A stretch of 64,000 nucleotides of DNA from Leguminivora glycinivorella (lineage: Eukaryota; Arthropoda; Insecta; Lepidoptera; Tortricidae): NCBI RefSeq assembly GCF_023078275.1, contig NC_062979.1, positions 18,519,848-18,583,847 of the forward strand, given 5' to 3'. Under the pieces are notes generated by a model. It ran no database searches. It was not told where the DNA came from and worked only from the letters and a program-made list of their open reading frames with translations. This document shows positions 18,001-25,048 of the stretch, piece after piece (positions within the stretch are counted from its first letter, which is position 1; every line of letters begins with the position of its first letter). The translations under genes and the position numbers were made by a program.

Positions 18001-20600
18001 GCAGCATGTTTGCCGTTGCTATCGTATAATATACAACTTGTAGCTTAGTGAAAAGTTACATTACATTACATTACAATAACAAATGAATTATATTGTATTC
18101 CAGGTCCAAGAGCCGGTCAAGGTCGCGGTCTAAGAGCCGGTCGAGGTCGCGGTCGAAGAGCGGCTCGAGGTCACGGTCAAGGTAAGATAAGTTCTGTTTC
18201 TGCCCAGGGTGCGTAGCCGAATGGCATTTCTCCGACGCCAAACGAAAACGAAACGCCGCGTCAGTTAGACTGGCTCTGTCGCGCCAATACGCACGAGCGA
18301 TAGAGATAGATATCTACTAGCGTTTCGTTTCGTGAGCGTTTCGTGACCGTTTGTGCCATTCGGCTACGCACCCAGATTGTTTTATCAAAATTGTCGTACT
18401 TCGGTAAGTTAACTCGCTGTCAGTTTTTCAATAATTTCATTAATTTCAATAAAAATATTGTTCTGTGTTCATTAGACTTAAATTGACCGGGATGTAGACG
18501 ATTACCTTTATGATTTGACGCAGTTGTATCACGATCTATTTCCCGGTCTATATAAGTCTAATGAAACTAACCGTGAATCATTTAAAACTCTTAGGGCCAC
18601 TTGCACCAACGAAAACGGAGGGTTAACCCGAGGGTTAACGGTTTATGGTTTAAGAAATTTATTCTCAATAAGAATTTACATAAATTCGCTTACTTGAGAA
18701 CACAATAATTGTTTTAATATATCTTACAACTAACGTGCAGGCAGTGATAAATAAATGATCATAACAAAATATTAACAAAGTGGGTAGAAGTATGTTACTA
18801 GTCGGCTTGAGTAACTAAACTCTTGCAAGTAACTGTGGTGCATTCCCAACGCTTACCTAGCGCATACGAGTTTACGCTACCAAGTATAATTAGGTCTTTC
18901 GGTTTAGCTCGGTCATTAAGAGTGAGGAGTCGCGTTATACTGGTGAGCTGAACATGCGTCCGTCAGCGGGTCTATGGGAACCCGTTGCCGTGCGAGTGTC
19001 GGCGAGCTACGAAGCGGTTAGCATGGATAAGTCAATTGGTTATATATTACAATGATGCTACTAAGTATATTAGAGATTATAAACATGCTGGGTAAGTATA
19101 GTTATTAATGTTAATGTTGTTTGTTATTATTATTACTATTATTTAAGTATTTATGTATGTATGTATGGTTGTTTACTTATAAATAAATATATATATATAT
19201 ATATATTTACAATAATCAAATGAGTGGTATAGTTTTGTATTTATTTATTAATATCTATAATGGTATTTTCATATTTTGCTTATAGGTGGTATTTTGATTA
19301 AATTTGAGTACTTAGGAGATATAAGATAATTATTAATTAAAACATAAAATATTAATATTCATTTTCATGCGTACAATTTTTAGGATAGGTACCTACAAAA
19401 ATATAATTAGTATTTTATAATTAGTATATAGTATTTGCCTAACAAATATATATGCAGATCATTTAGTAATTACATTATTTATTATATGAAATTTTAAATG
19501 CTTTTTAAACCTAGCCAAGGATTTAGATTCCTTGATATCTTTTGGCAACCTGTTATAAAGTTGTGCACCTTCGTAGATTATACTGCGCTTACCATATTTT
19601 GTTCTTGCTGGCCGTAAGATTAAGTGATCGGCATTTCGTAGTTTAATTCTTTGTACGTGATGTTTTTGTGTAAAGCTTATATGTGAGTGTATATTCTTAT
19701 GAAGGATTTTACGTACCAAAAGACAAGTATAATATATATACGTTAACCCACCATTTTATATGGAATTTGACACATGACAGCCCACTAACCCTGAGTTAAG
19801 TGGTTGGTGCAAGTGGGCCTTATTGTTTTTGTGTTAATTACATAAACTATAATCGATAATCTATAACGTGAAATAAGTTTTGTTTTAGATAGATTTTATG
19901 CTTGATTGTCTTCACAAAACTGTTACCGAGTTAACTTTTTGTTAACAATTGTCACTAATTTTGGGTCCCAATTTCTGAAAATGCCGTCTAACGCATTAGC
20001 AATGAGGAGGCACACTCAAAAGGACAGATGGCGCCACCCTATTAGTCCATACGTGAGAGCGAGAAGATGATATGTTTTTCTCTCTCACACATATTAATAA
20101 CAGTGACATGCCTAGACACTTGCACAGGCGCCGCCTGGCGGGATAAAATGTCACTGTGCCTCCTCATTGTGTCGCTTAACTTCAAACTTGCTATAAGGTT
20201 GCTTATCTTTCAGATCAATATTAAATTGTTATATAATCAACCTTAAACAGAATGGATTTACCCAAGTTTGAAGTTGAGCGACACAATATATATTTATATT
20301 TTTATGGGAGAATCCTTTGTCATTATCAACAATGTTTTACCACAATATTCGACAGGCTAAAATGCTTTCACATCGCGTTTACAGAGTTCCAAATGTCTGT
20401 CCCTACGAAAATGAAGTTTATCAAGTTATTAAATTGAACTGTTTAATTTCAGGTCAAAAAGTAAGTCGCGTTCGAAATCGCGCTCCAGGTCCAAAAGCAG
20501 GTCCCGCTCTCGTTCCAAGAGTGGCTCCAGAAGCGGATCATCCCGACCTGATACCCCTGTCTCCAGGAAATCTGTGTCGGCCAGCGATGACGACAATTAG
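1..20600 (+). CDS. CTR9: CTR9, Paf1 complex TPR subunit (5' end outside window)
   Basis: CTR9 is the TPR scaffold of the nuclear Paf1 complex, which travels with RNA polymerase II and supports elongation and histone modification. Exons read from splice sites: 1-177, 5161-5315, 5827-5997, 6745-6959, 8303-8460, 9300-9428, 10012-10274, 10870-11080, 12104-12312, 14542-14656, 15897-16153, 17242-17544, 18104-18181, 20453-20600 (TAG stop 20598-20600). Every junction keeps phase, giving 862 residues. The first exon reads in frame from base 1 and aligns with human CTR9 from about residue 370. Stretches such as KKVTEQ.PDDVEAWIELAQILEQ (exon 1), EASDWFKEAL (exon 4), NVWLQTLHQP (exon 5) and IYVEQKQYI (exon 6) are nearly identical to human. 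Exons 8-9 encode the charged R/E/Q-rich segment. Exons 10-14 encode a basic, then RS-repeat tail ending in acidic DDDN. The intron after exon 10 has a GC donor; all other introns are GT-AG. Identity is from remembered family sequence. Confidence 0.97.
211..513. mobile_element. Palindromic MITE flanked by TTTA
   Basis: The two halves are inverted copies: GGGACCGTCCACACTCAAGA at the left matches the reverse complement at the right end (TCTTGAGCGTGGACGGTCCC), and AGTACATTTTGTATAGGAAG recurs inverted inside. TTTA is duplicated at 207-210 and 514-517. No real gene: the small open frames here are products of the palindrome. Confidence 0.85.
1304..3727. mobile_element. TTAA-flanked (piggyBac-type) element nested in the 4-kb element
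   Basis: TTAA at 1300-1303 and 3728-3731 flanks inverted ends CCTTTTGACCACC and the matching GGCGGTCAAAAGG. Precise TTAA targets are the hallmark of piggyBac elements. No piggyBac transposase is recognisable; the interior carries a minus-strand LINE fragment instead. Confidence 0.75.
2240..3130 (-). pseudogene. Degenerate LINE pol 3' half (RT, RNase H, C-terminal motif)
   Basis: Reading the minus strand, 3100-2885 gives an RT stretch with LNYLRYADNIVIF, where the catalytic YADD box is YADN. Next, about 2780-2630 gives ILQWTKGHSGCRGDDAAYEL, an RNase H signature of I/R1-type LINEs. About 2430-2250 then gives a CDEGASHL segment and LLNIKGLIGFLEEI, as in the C-terminus of such proteins. The frames are broken by shifts and stops, so it is dead. 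It lies inside the TTAA-flanked element. Confidence 0.75.
4967..5078. mobile_element. Short palindromic MITE (GGGCCCATTTCTCAAA ends)
   Basis: GGGCCCATTTCTCAAA at the left is mirrored by TTTGAGAAATGGGCCC at the right, with AAGTTACAAGT inverted inside. It is about 110 bp and lies 80 bp before CTR9 exon 2. Confidence 0.8.
5474..5558. mobile_element. Short TA-flanked MITE remnant
   Basis: ACAGTCGACTACAAAAAGAT then GTATCCACC, mirrored by GTGGATACGTCTCTG. The same family appears in a THOC7 intron at about 34641-34727. Confidence 0.55.
5622..5777 (-). repeat. SINE tail (family A), reverse
   Basis: Reads in reverse as the tail shared with other copies here: TGAGCACAGATATTTGTTCC, GAGTCATGGATGTTTTCTATG, then a stretch around CTAAGCAAAGCTTGTACTATG. 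The tRNA-like head is missing. Confidence 0.75.
6361..6491. mobile_element. TTAA-flanked MITE (CACTTTCG ends)
   Basis: TTAACACTTTCG at the left and CGAAAGTGTTAA at the right give inverted ends and a TTAA duplication, typical of piggyBac-type miniature elements. It is about 130 bp, in CTR9 intron 3. Confidence 0.8.
6967..7213 (-). repeat. Interspersed repeat C with TGTA tandem end
   Basis: It contains CCTACCCCTTTATGGGATAC and GGCTGGCAACCTGTCACTGT and ends in (TGTA)n. The same family recurs at 9826, 27517, 42595, 45050 and 62305. Class not determined. It begins right at the exon 4 donor. Confidence 0.8.
7357..7462. mobile_element. Short palindromic MITE
   Basis: AAAACGTCCCACTTTGTCG at the left is mirrored by CGACAAAGTGGGACGTTTT at the right, about 106 bp. 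No coding potential. Confidence 0.8.
7740..7816 (+). repeat. Helitron-like 3' end fragment
   Basis: It ends GCCGCGGGCAAAAGCTAGT, the same 3' end as the copies at 12638, 14022, 23032 and 62088. Only the last part is present. Confidence 0.55.
7823..8284. mobile_element. 460-bp near-perfect fold-back element
   Basis: Arms of about 215 bp: AGTACATTACGATACAAGTG at the left is mirrored by CACTTGTATCGTAATGTACT at the right. Inside, AAAACGTCGTACGATACACG and a 20-bp block around GTGGTTCATTATATG also occur inverted. It ends only 18 bp before CTR9 exon 5 (8303), so it abuts that 3' splice site. A half copy is at 21463-21675. Confidence 0.92.
8692..8984 (-). repeat. tRNA-derived SINE (family B), full length, reverse
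   Basis: In reverse it reads CTGGTGGCCTAACGGTAAGA (box A region), then GGGTTCGAACCCCGGCTCG (box B), then TTTTCGGTGAAGAAAAACAT, ending with a (GGATGAT)-type tail. The acceptor stem does not pair, so this is a SINE, not a working tRNA gene. Confidence 0.85.
9029..9262 (+). repeat. tRNA-derived SINE (family A), full length
   Basis: The head is CCGGTCTGGCGCAGTCGGTA with box B GGTTCGAATCCCGG, followed by the family tail (TGAGCACAGATATTTGTTCC, GAGTCATGGATGTTTTC, CTTGAGCTTACCGTGGGCCT). It ends about 35 bp before CTR9 exon 6. A small palindrome (AATGTCCTATAGGACATT) closes the copy. Confidence 0.88.
9826..9960 (+). repeat. Repeat C fragment
   Basis: Contains CCCATAGTCGTTTTCTACGACACCCA and the GTGGTGAAATTCTTAACCCG block shared with the 6967 and 62305 copies. 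Confidence 0.6.
10333..10480 (+). pseudogene. Decayed copy of CTR9 exon 7 3' half
   Basis: This intronic stretch repeats the second half of exon 7 (about 10128-10280) nearly base for base, including the run AGATGAGAGGAGTTCA and the donor-side sequence. One Leu codon is missing and a TAA interrupts the old frame near 10389, so it cannot code. It lies only 60 bp downstream of the exon it copies. Confidence 0.9.
10617..10695 (+). pseudogene. Second, more decayed copy of CTR9 exon 7
   Basis: A weaker match to the same exon 7 segment: it keeps the order of AGA-GTCGC, a TTGTATTATGCTGCGT block and GACGCTAACA, but with many changes and no usable frame. Its greater divergence suggests an older duplication than the copy at 10333. 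Confidence 0.6.
11317..11424 (+). other. Candidate cassette exon 8b of CTR9
   Basis: This copy of the exon 8 end is preceded by CCTGCTCTCGCAG, a plausible acceptor, and followed by GTACTT. It is 108 nt, open in the CTR9 frame and phase 0-0, so inclusion would add 36 charged residues without a frameshift. It differs from exon 8 at several codons, including an extra Ile-Leu-Thr insertion. Whether it is ever spliced in is unknown. Confidence 0.4.
11640..11738 (+). other. Candidate cassette exon 8c of CTR9
   Basis: A third copy of the exon 8 end, 99 nt, preceded by ATTGCTCTCGCAG and followed by the donor GTAGGT. It is open in frame for 33 codons and phase 0-0, and is closer to exon 8 than copy 8b. 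Inclusion would lengthen the charged segment between the TPR scaffold and the RS tail. No expression evidence is visible in DNA. Confidence 0.4.
12346..12597. mobile_element. MITE with AATAGGCTAGTTTCCTA ends
   Basis: AATAGGCTAGTTTCCTA at the left is mirrored by TAGGAAACTAGCCTATT at the right. Its interior (TTCTTAAAAAGAAGCTGATT and CACGAAATAAAGCA) is found again, reversed, in the loop of the 48.5-50.0 kb fold-back element. Confidence 0.8.
12638..12819 (+). mobile_element. Helitron-like non-autonomous element
   Basis: Begins TCCATACTAATATTATAAA and ends GTAAAAGCTAGT. A 5' TC and 3' CTAGT fit the Helitron pattern (TC...CTRRT). Four copies lie in the window, all ending at the same base. No Rep/helicase gene is present. 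Confidence 0.7.
12831..12884 (+). pseudogene. Decayed fragment of CTR9 exon 9
   Basis: The sequence around CTTCAAAGAGTTCAAGATGA, then GCACTCTTCGTCGATATG, repeats the central part of exon 9 (about 12172-12219) with many changes and a TAA. It begins just after the CTAGT end of a Helitron-like repeat. Confidence 0.65.
13131..13262 (+). pseudogene. Copy of CTR9 exon 9 3' half
   Basis: This repeats the last 130 bp or so of exon 9, including GACATGCCTCTTGAGGAGAA and the GAAGAAAAGTTA donor region. A deletion removes the VSDSGSG codons and shifts the frame, which then hits TAA at the old donor. It is better preserved than the 12831 fragment, suggesting a separate or later duplication. Confidence 0.9.
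14022..14202 (+). mobile_element. Helitron-like non-autonomous element
   Basis: Starts TCCATACTAATATTATAAA and ends GGGGGCAAAAGCTAGT; nearly the same as the 12638 copy throughout. Confidence 0.7.
14282..14411. mobile_element. Palindromic MITE (TGTCGCTTAACTTC ends)
   Basis: TGTCGCTTAACTTCAAA at the left is mirrored by TTTTGAAGTTAAGCGACA at the right; AGGATTTACCC and GGGTAAATCC also pair. Further copies are at 20167-20287 and 63308-63433. Confidence 0.85.
14746..15280. mobile_element. hAT-like element inserted in a SINE
   Basis: Inverted ends CATAGAGGAATAAAT and ATTTATTCCTCTATG are flanked by a perfect 8-bp duplication, GACCCTGC, at 14738-14745 and 15281-15288. The flank is the family A SINE head (about 14712-14745, continuing 15281 to about 15570), which the element splits. 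A reversed family A SINE (14762-15006) sits inside it. An 8-bp target points to hAT. Confidence 0.85.
14762..15006 (-). repeat. Family A SINE, reverse, inside the hAT-like element
   Basis: In reverse: CCGGTCTGGCGCAGTCGGTA, box B GGTTCGAATCCCGG, then the family tail to CAATCTGTGTAAGAATGTCC. It is full length. Confidence 0.88.
15281..15575 (+). repeat. 3' part of split family A SINE with internal fold-back
   Basis: Carries on the SINE after the hAT-like insertion: box B GGTTCGAATCCCGG at about 15308, then the tail. The tail segment 15363-15425 is present a second time in reverse at 15439-15498 (TATACATAGAAAACATCC), giving a hairpin within the SINE before the normal 3' end (CTTGAGCTTACCGTGGG) resumes. 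Confidence 0.8.
16204..16978. mobile_element. hAT-like element, non-autonomous
   Basis: Ends CAGTGGCGGTACAGCC and CACGCCACTG, with a perfect 8-bp duplication CTTGTCAC at 16196-16203 and 16979-16986. CAGTGGCG ends plus an 8-bp target are typical of hAT transposons. A short open frame at 16709-16783 (starting MDEFVPCDGDKC) may be a transposase first-exon relic; its function is not known. It lies in CTR9 intron 11. Confidence 0.88.
17261..17543 (+). repeat. CTR9: Coding minisatellite for the RS tail of CTR9
   Basis: Exon 12 is built largely of 12- and 24-bp units of the form AAGAGCCGGTCAAGGTCT, each encoding KSRSRS. The unit array is cleanest from about 17380 to 17530 and carries on in exon 13 (18104-18181) and the start of exon 14. 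The array stays in frame throughout, with occasional Gly or Asn replacing Arg. Such arrays change length easily, so tail length is probably polymorphic (inference). Confidence 0.9.
17736..17870. mobile_element. MITE (ATTATCCGATCCGATATCGG family)
   Basis: GTCACATTATCCGATCCGAT is mirrored by ATCGGATCAGATAATGTGAA. Relatives appear at 36463-36540 and about 48110-48165. It is probably degraded at the left end. Confidence 0.6.
18207..18373. mobile_element. MITE with GGGTGCGTAGCC ends
   Basis: GGGTGCGTAGCCGAATGGCA at the left is mirrored exactly by TGCCATTCGGCTACGCACCC at the right; 167 bp, in CTR9 intron 13. Confidence 0.85.
18593..19820. mobile_element. MITE-type element (GGGCCACTTGCACCAAC ends) with nested insertions
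   Basis: AGGGCCACTTGCACCAAC at the left is mirrored by GTTGGTGCAAGTGGGCCT at the right, a family common in Lepidoptera. The roughly 1.2-kb interior includes a (TA)n run at 19187-19206 and a reversed LINE fragment. Confidence 0.7.
19459..19719 (-). pseudogene. LINE reverse-transcriptase C-terminal fragment
   Basis: The 86 residues read like the C-terminus of LINE pol proteins: an R-x-KYGKRSI-x-YEGAQLYNRLP motif, then a DIKESKSLARFKKHLK stretch. This matches the YGKRS...GP.LWN.LP...S...FK..LK pattern of non-LTR elements. There is no upstream catalytic domain nearby, so it is truncated. Confidence 0.7.
20000..20169. mobile_element. MITE (CAATGAGGAGGCACA ends)
   Basis: CAATGAGGAGGCACA is mirrored by TGTGCCTCCTCATTG. 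It touches the next palindrome at 20167. Confidence 0.75.
20167..20287. mobile_element. Palindromic MITE (TGTCGCTTAACTTC family)
   Basis: ATTGTGTCGCTTAACTTCAA is mirrored by TTGAAGTTGAGCGACACAAT. Same family as 14282 and 63308. It lies between CTR9 exons 13 and 14. Confidence 0.85.
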
Positions 20601-20788
20601 ACTTAAACACACCCGATTTGTCAGTAAAATTTCTATGGGAAGTTGGAAACTATTAAGTTTCGCAACATAATAAAAATACAAAATTGTTTTAAAATAGTTC
20701 TAGTATAAGAATTATGAGAGACAAGAGGTTTGATTGTGTATAGGCTTATTAACGAAACTACACTTGGCAAGATTTCGTCGCTACTTTG

Positions 20789-20794
20789 AATAAA
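20789..20794 (+). terminator. Poly(A) signal candidate for CTR9
   Basis: AATAAA lies 189 bp past the CTR9 stop. It is the first exact hexamer in the 3' flank apart from an AATAAAA at 20667; further ones exist near 22923. Cleavage site use cannot be told from DNA. Confidence 0.4.
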
Positions 20795-20914
20795 TCTCGT
20801 ATCTCACACTCCTCACAGTTAAAACGCAGTAACTGTCTAGGTATTACATACATTGTTAAATACTACATTTTTCTTATCAGGCAGATGAAGATACAAGTTT
20901 TTTTTTAAAGTAGT

Positions 20915-21205
20915 AATGAAGTATGCAATATTCCGTGATGCACAGACAATGCTGCAAAAGAGTAATTTCTCTTACTCCAAAAGTAGCTTCAAAAATGTGT
21001 TCTTCCGATCTATTTACTCTTGTCTAGGAAATGTATGTCGGTCAGCGATGACAAATATTGGACTTGGAACTTATGAAATGCGAGAGAGAGAGAGAGATAC
21101 GTGTTCGGTTGTGTATATATGTTTACATTTACAAACGAAACTACACAGGATTTGTAATGAAGTATGCAATATATCGTGAGGCACAGACAATACTGCAACA
21201 CTGAA
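20915..21205 (+). repeat. Duplicated CTR9 last exon and 3' flank
   Basis: Positions about 20972-21075 repeat the end of exon 14 (20512-20610): GTCGGTCAGCGATGACAA matches the sequence coding for SVSASDDDN, now without the same stop. A flanking block, AATGAAGTATGCAATAT followed by a GTGA-GCACAGACAAT stretch, occurs at about 20916 and 21157. The two together indicate a tandem duplication of the gene's 3' end with about 240-460 bp spacing. Confidence 0.75.
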
Positions 21206-21462
21206 AAAATAATGCCTATGCGGGTTATTCCGAATACCTACTTAGTAACATTTTTTTTGACCATGGAAACCATTTCGAGATAAAATATATTGATGAAATA
21301 TTTATAAGTGCATATTTAATTTACTTCTTCCATCTTTAGTTCGGTAGCCACAATGTCATAGATTTGGTACTCGTCAAAACCTTTTATTTAATTACAGTAC
21401 ACGTGGAACGCTGTTTTCTGTTCATAACTGTAATTGCCAGCATAGCTTTATTACTCTTTCAG

Positions 21463-21675
21463 TACAGATGGTGTTTTTTACGCACTAGTGCGAGAAGGGG
21501 TTCATTATATGTCAGGTCGAAACTTCGGAGGGCCATCTGTACTGAAAAACGTCGTACGATACACGTGCGAAAAGGAAATTCGTAACTCGTGTCAATATAA
21601 AACACTCCCTTCGGTCGTGTTTTAATTTATCGCCACTCGTTTCGAACTTTCTTTTTTACGCACTTGTATCGTAAT
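21463..21675. mobile_element. Half copy of the 7823-8284 fold-back element
   Basis: Matches the right arm of that element over about 210 bp, from CAGTACAGATGGTGTTTTTT to ACGCACTTGTATCGTAATCG. A half copy cannot fold by itself. Confidence 0.85.
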
Positions 21676-21709
21676 CGTGCTAATTATTACTTTCATGCTA
21701 ATTCTTCTA

Positions 21710-22151
21710 CAGTACCGGTCAAAAATTTAAGTTCACTCCTTGTTTTCAGTACAATTGACTGCTTTAGAGAGATAGTTTTTTGTAGTTCAGACGTCAAAAT
21801 TTGTTTCGTAAACAATTTATATTTTTTTAACATCTGTTTCCCTCAAATCTTATAGGCTAAATAATTATTTGGCCTATATTATCTGGCTAAAACTATGTTT
21901 CGTGTAAAGATGTGTCTCAATTAGTGGCAAAGGCAAGGCCATAAATATAACTAGCATTTTGCCGTCATGTTTATTAGATTTTAGTGAAAGAAAGGTACGT
22001 GAATTGTGTCTAACTAGTAAAACAAATCTCCACAAAACAATAAATATAAGTTGAAAACATATTTCGACTACCAAACCGAAGATAATTATCGTACAAAAGT
22101 ACTCATTTGTACCGAAATCAAAGGGTGAACTCAAACTTTTGACCGGTACTG
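21710..22151. mobile_element. Tc1/mariner-type MITE, TA-flanked
   Basis: CAGTACCGGTCAAAAATTTA at the left is mirrored by AAACTTTTGACCGGTACTG at the right, with TA at 21708-21709 and 22152-22153. TA targets and CAGTRC-type ends fit mariner elements. At 442 bp there is no room for a transposase. Confidence 0.85.
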
Positions 22152-22671
22152 TACCTTAAAACGTGATCCACAATCCTTGTACTCATACGATTATCAGTAT
22201 TGTTTACTATGTCAATTTGAAGTTTAAGAACAAGACGCCTAAAAGAAGGCTTAACTCATGACAGGCCGATTTCGAACTAAGCCCTCTTACCACTCATGGT
22301 ACCACATATTCTATAACGCTAGTTATAGAAAATGTTACTTCATAACGTAAATATCGCGGAAATTACAGGCAAACTATAGAAAAAGTGATACTGATCAGAT
22401 TACTTATCTTTCATTCTGTTTTACTTTGTCCATTTATTTACTCCCATGTATTAGTATCTACGGAACTATCAACTGCATATCTTGACATATTTATAATTTT
22501 ACTATTTTACTATTATAATATTTCTTCCTTTAAATCTGTGACTGATATATGTTTGTACTTATTTCCCGTTGCGCCTGGGCAACCTGATTTCGACACTCAA
22601 GGGTGACACTATGAAAGGCTGCGTGTCAACCAAAGCACACACAAGCGCTCTGCCTGGTCGAAACGTAGCCT

Positions 22672-22838
22672 AAGGGTGCCTTTCCACCATAGATGCGCTA
22701 CGTGGATGTCCACCAATCATTTTCATTGTTCTACAAAGCATAGCGCTAGTGTACGGGTTCGACAAAGCTGATTGGTTGATATCAGTCTCATCCAGAGTAA
22801 CGTAGCACATAGTACATCTTTGATGGAAAGGCAACCTT
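22672..22838. mobile_element. MITE (AAGGGTGCCTTTCCA ends)
   Basis: AAGGGTGCCTTTCCACCATAG is approximately mirrored by TTGATGGAAAGGCAACCTT; 167 bp. Confidence 0.7.
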
Positions 22839-23031
22839 AGTCTTACCTTTAAGAAATTGCATTATAGGAAGGCATTACTGTTTGCCCTGCCATCGTTTAC
22901 TCCGACATGTTGAATATTTATAGAATAAAGATATTATATAAATCGATATGTTGTTTTACTAATGCTCATCTGCTTGTTGAATGTTCTTAGCTAGTTTTAA
23001 TTGTCATATATATGGCTTCGCTTTCTACTTA

Positions 23032-23182
23032 TCCATACTAATATTATAAAATGGGAAAGTGTGTGTGTCTGTTTGTTTGTCCGTCGTTCACGGCAAAACG
23101 GAGCGACGAATTGTGATGGAGAGTGACATAGACTACTTTGTGTCTCTTTCTAACACGAGCGAAGCCGCGGGCAAAAGCTAGT
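23032..23182 (+). mobile_element. Helitron-like element, internally deleted
   Basis: TCCATACTAATATTATAAA start and GCGGGCAAAAGCTAGT end, as in the 12638 copy; about 30 bp of the middle is missing. Confidence 0.7.
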
Positions 23183-23864
23183 ATATAATATAGGTAAAGT
23201 CACCGTCAATAGAATTTGTGAACAATGTAAACAAACCTCTTTTAGTCAGAATGGAAATTTTCTATTCTAACTCATCAGATACTGGCTAAATCCATGTGTT
23301 ATTTAATCAATTCATATCACATTATGATCCTCAACCTTTAAAATAATGAAATTGTGCTAGAATATTGATATTTTATACAATGGTTTGTTTACATTGTTGA
23401 CAATTTATATTGACTGCGATTTTACTTATATAGTAATACAGTATAGTGACCTAAAAATATCGAAATTCATACTTAATTTCAGCAGAACCACCAATCGAAT
23501 CTGAAGTAATATTTAAGCAGGTCATTGATTATAATTATTCACTGTCAAATTATGCAATGAATTACATCACCTACTGACCTTAAGGAAACATTTAGAAAAC
23601 AGGAAAAAGTTAATATAAAACGCCGGTAAGTATTTAGCTATATTTAATACATCAATCCAAATAATGATATCAATTATTTGATATTAATTTAAAGTAATAC
23701 AGCAGTTTATTCTCTTTACAGTATCAATAAACCCGACATATCACGTTTTAAAACCGGTTACTCGCTAAAGATAACCTTGTGTGTACGTAACGACTACGTA
23801 ATTAGGTGTGTTTGAATAGGTACCTAAACAATCAGTCTGCATCGAGAACTTGTCAGAGACAGTC

Positions 23865-24839
23865 ATGAAGGTCGCCGTTGTCACTGGAGCCAATAAAGGC
23901 ATAGGGCTTGCAATAGTCAAGGCTCTTTGCCAAAAGTTTGAAGGAACCGTCTACCTTACATCCAGAGACGTCGATCGAGGAACTAAAGCAGTAGCTCAAC
24001 TCCAAAGTCAAGGCTGGGCTCCATCGTATCACCAATTAGACGTGTCTGATGAAGCAAGTATTATAAAATTCAGAGATTATTTAAAAGAAAAACACGGAGG
24101 AATAGATATATTAATCAACAATGCTGCCGTATCAGGAGATGGATTTAAAACTACGTACGAAGATAGCAAACAAGTTATAGACATCGATTACAGAAGCTTA
24201 CTCACGATTCAAGAACACTTATTTCCACTTGTAAGAGAACATGGACGGATTTTAAATATATCTAGTGATTGCGGACACTTATCTAATATTCGGAATAAAT
24301 ATTGGATAGATAAGTTATCGAGCAAAGACTTAACAGTTAGTGATATTAATGAATTTGTGAATTGGTTTTTGAACGGTGTTAAAACTGGTACGTTTGATAA
24401 GAATGATTTGGCAGACGGTGGTTCGGCGGCGGCTTATAGAATCGCTAAAGTTGCCGTCTGTGCTTTGACGAGGCTTCAGCAGAAGGAGCTTGAATCTAGA
24501 CAGATTATTATTAATTCCATGCACCCTGGGCTAGTTCAAACTGATATGACAAGAGGAAAAGGGTTTTTCAGCCCTGATGAAGCGGCCGAAACGCCTGTGT
24601 ATTTAGTTCTAGATGCTCCAGAGAGCATCAAAGGAGCGTATGTGTGGTTTGATAGAAAAGTGTTAGATTGGTACGATTACAAGAGTGATTGTTACTTTAA
24701 AATGGAGTCGGTCTTTAAGCATTACGGTGCAGTAGGGCCGGTACTGTATTTTCTGGCCAGGCACGAGTGGAGCCGGCATATAATAGTGTTTGTATTTTCA
24801 GTTTTGTTTGTTAGTGTTTTGACTCGTATACTATCCTAA
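23865..24839 (+). CDS. Carbonyl reductase-type SDR with C-terminal membrane segment
   Basis: A 324-residue classical short-chain dehydrogenase closest to carbonyl reductase 1 (CBR1), an NADPH-dependent carbonyl reducer. Seen: cofactor motif TGANKGIG at residues 7-14, NNAA at 85-88, catalytic Ser133/134 (NISS), YRIAK with Tyr191 and Lys195, PG at 221-222, and SRD at 33-35. The long insert before the YxxxK box is the monomeric CBR pattern. The start is ATG 23865, directly before the Rossmann strand; a frame-open TTG at 23850 is not needed. CBR1 is 277 residues; this has about 45 more, ending in a hydrophobic run at about 305-321, so it may be membrane-anchored (inference). One exon, no introns. 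AATAAA at 25090-25095 is a possible poly(A) signal. Confidence 0.92.
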   Translation: MKVAVVTGANKGIGLAIVKALCQKFEGTVYLTSRDVDRGTKAVAQLQSQGWAPSYHQLDVSDEASIIKFRDYLKEKHGGIDILINNAAVSGDGFKTTYEDSKQVIDIDYRSLLTIQEHLFPLVREHGRILNISSDCGHLSNIRNKYWIDKLSSKDLTVSDINEFVNWFLNGVKTGTFDKNDLADGGSAAAYRIAKVAVCALTRLQQKELESRQIIINSMHPGLVQTDMTRGKGFFSPDEAAETPVYLVLDAPESIKGAYVWFDRKVLDWYDYKSDCYFKMESVFKHYGAVGPVLYFLARHEWSRHIIVFVFSVLFVSVLTRILS

Positions 24840-24902
24840 TGTCTTTGCCACTGTAGTAGATGGCGCCTTAGCGCTCATGCGGTGACTGCGTTAGTTACCA
24901 AT

Positions 24903-25048
24903 AAAGGCGGTTTCAGATGAGCGTCTGGTGAGTTAGTTTACGCGAATAATTATGCTGTCCTTTCAGCAGACCGTATACGCACTCGCGCTTACGGAAACAA
25001 GCTTATCTACTTATACGCTCGTTAAAACGCTTATCTGAAACTACCCTA
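24903..25048. mobile_element. MITE (GGTTTCAGATGAGCG ends)
   Basis: AAAGGCGGTTTCAGATGAGCG is mirrored by CGCTTATCTGAAACTACCCT. It lies just past the SDR stop, so it may be in that transcript's 3' UTR. Confidence 0.65.

Noticed and set aside
23850..23864. Upstream TTG as start of the SDR gene
   Set aside because: ATG at 23865 lies directly before the first Rossmann strand; non-ATG starts are rare in insects.
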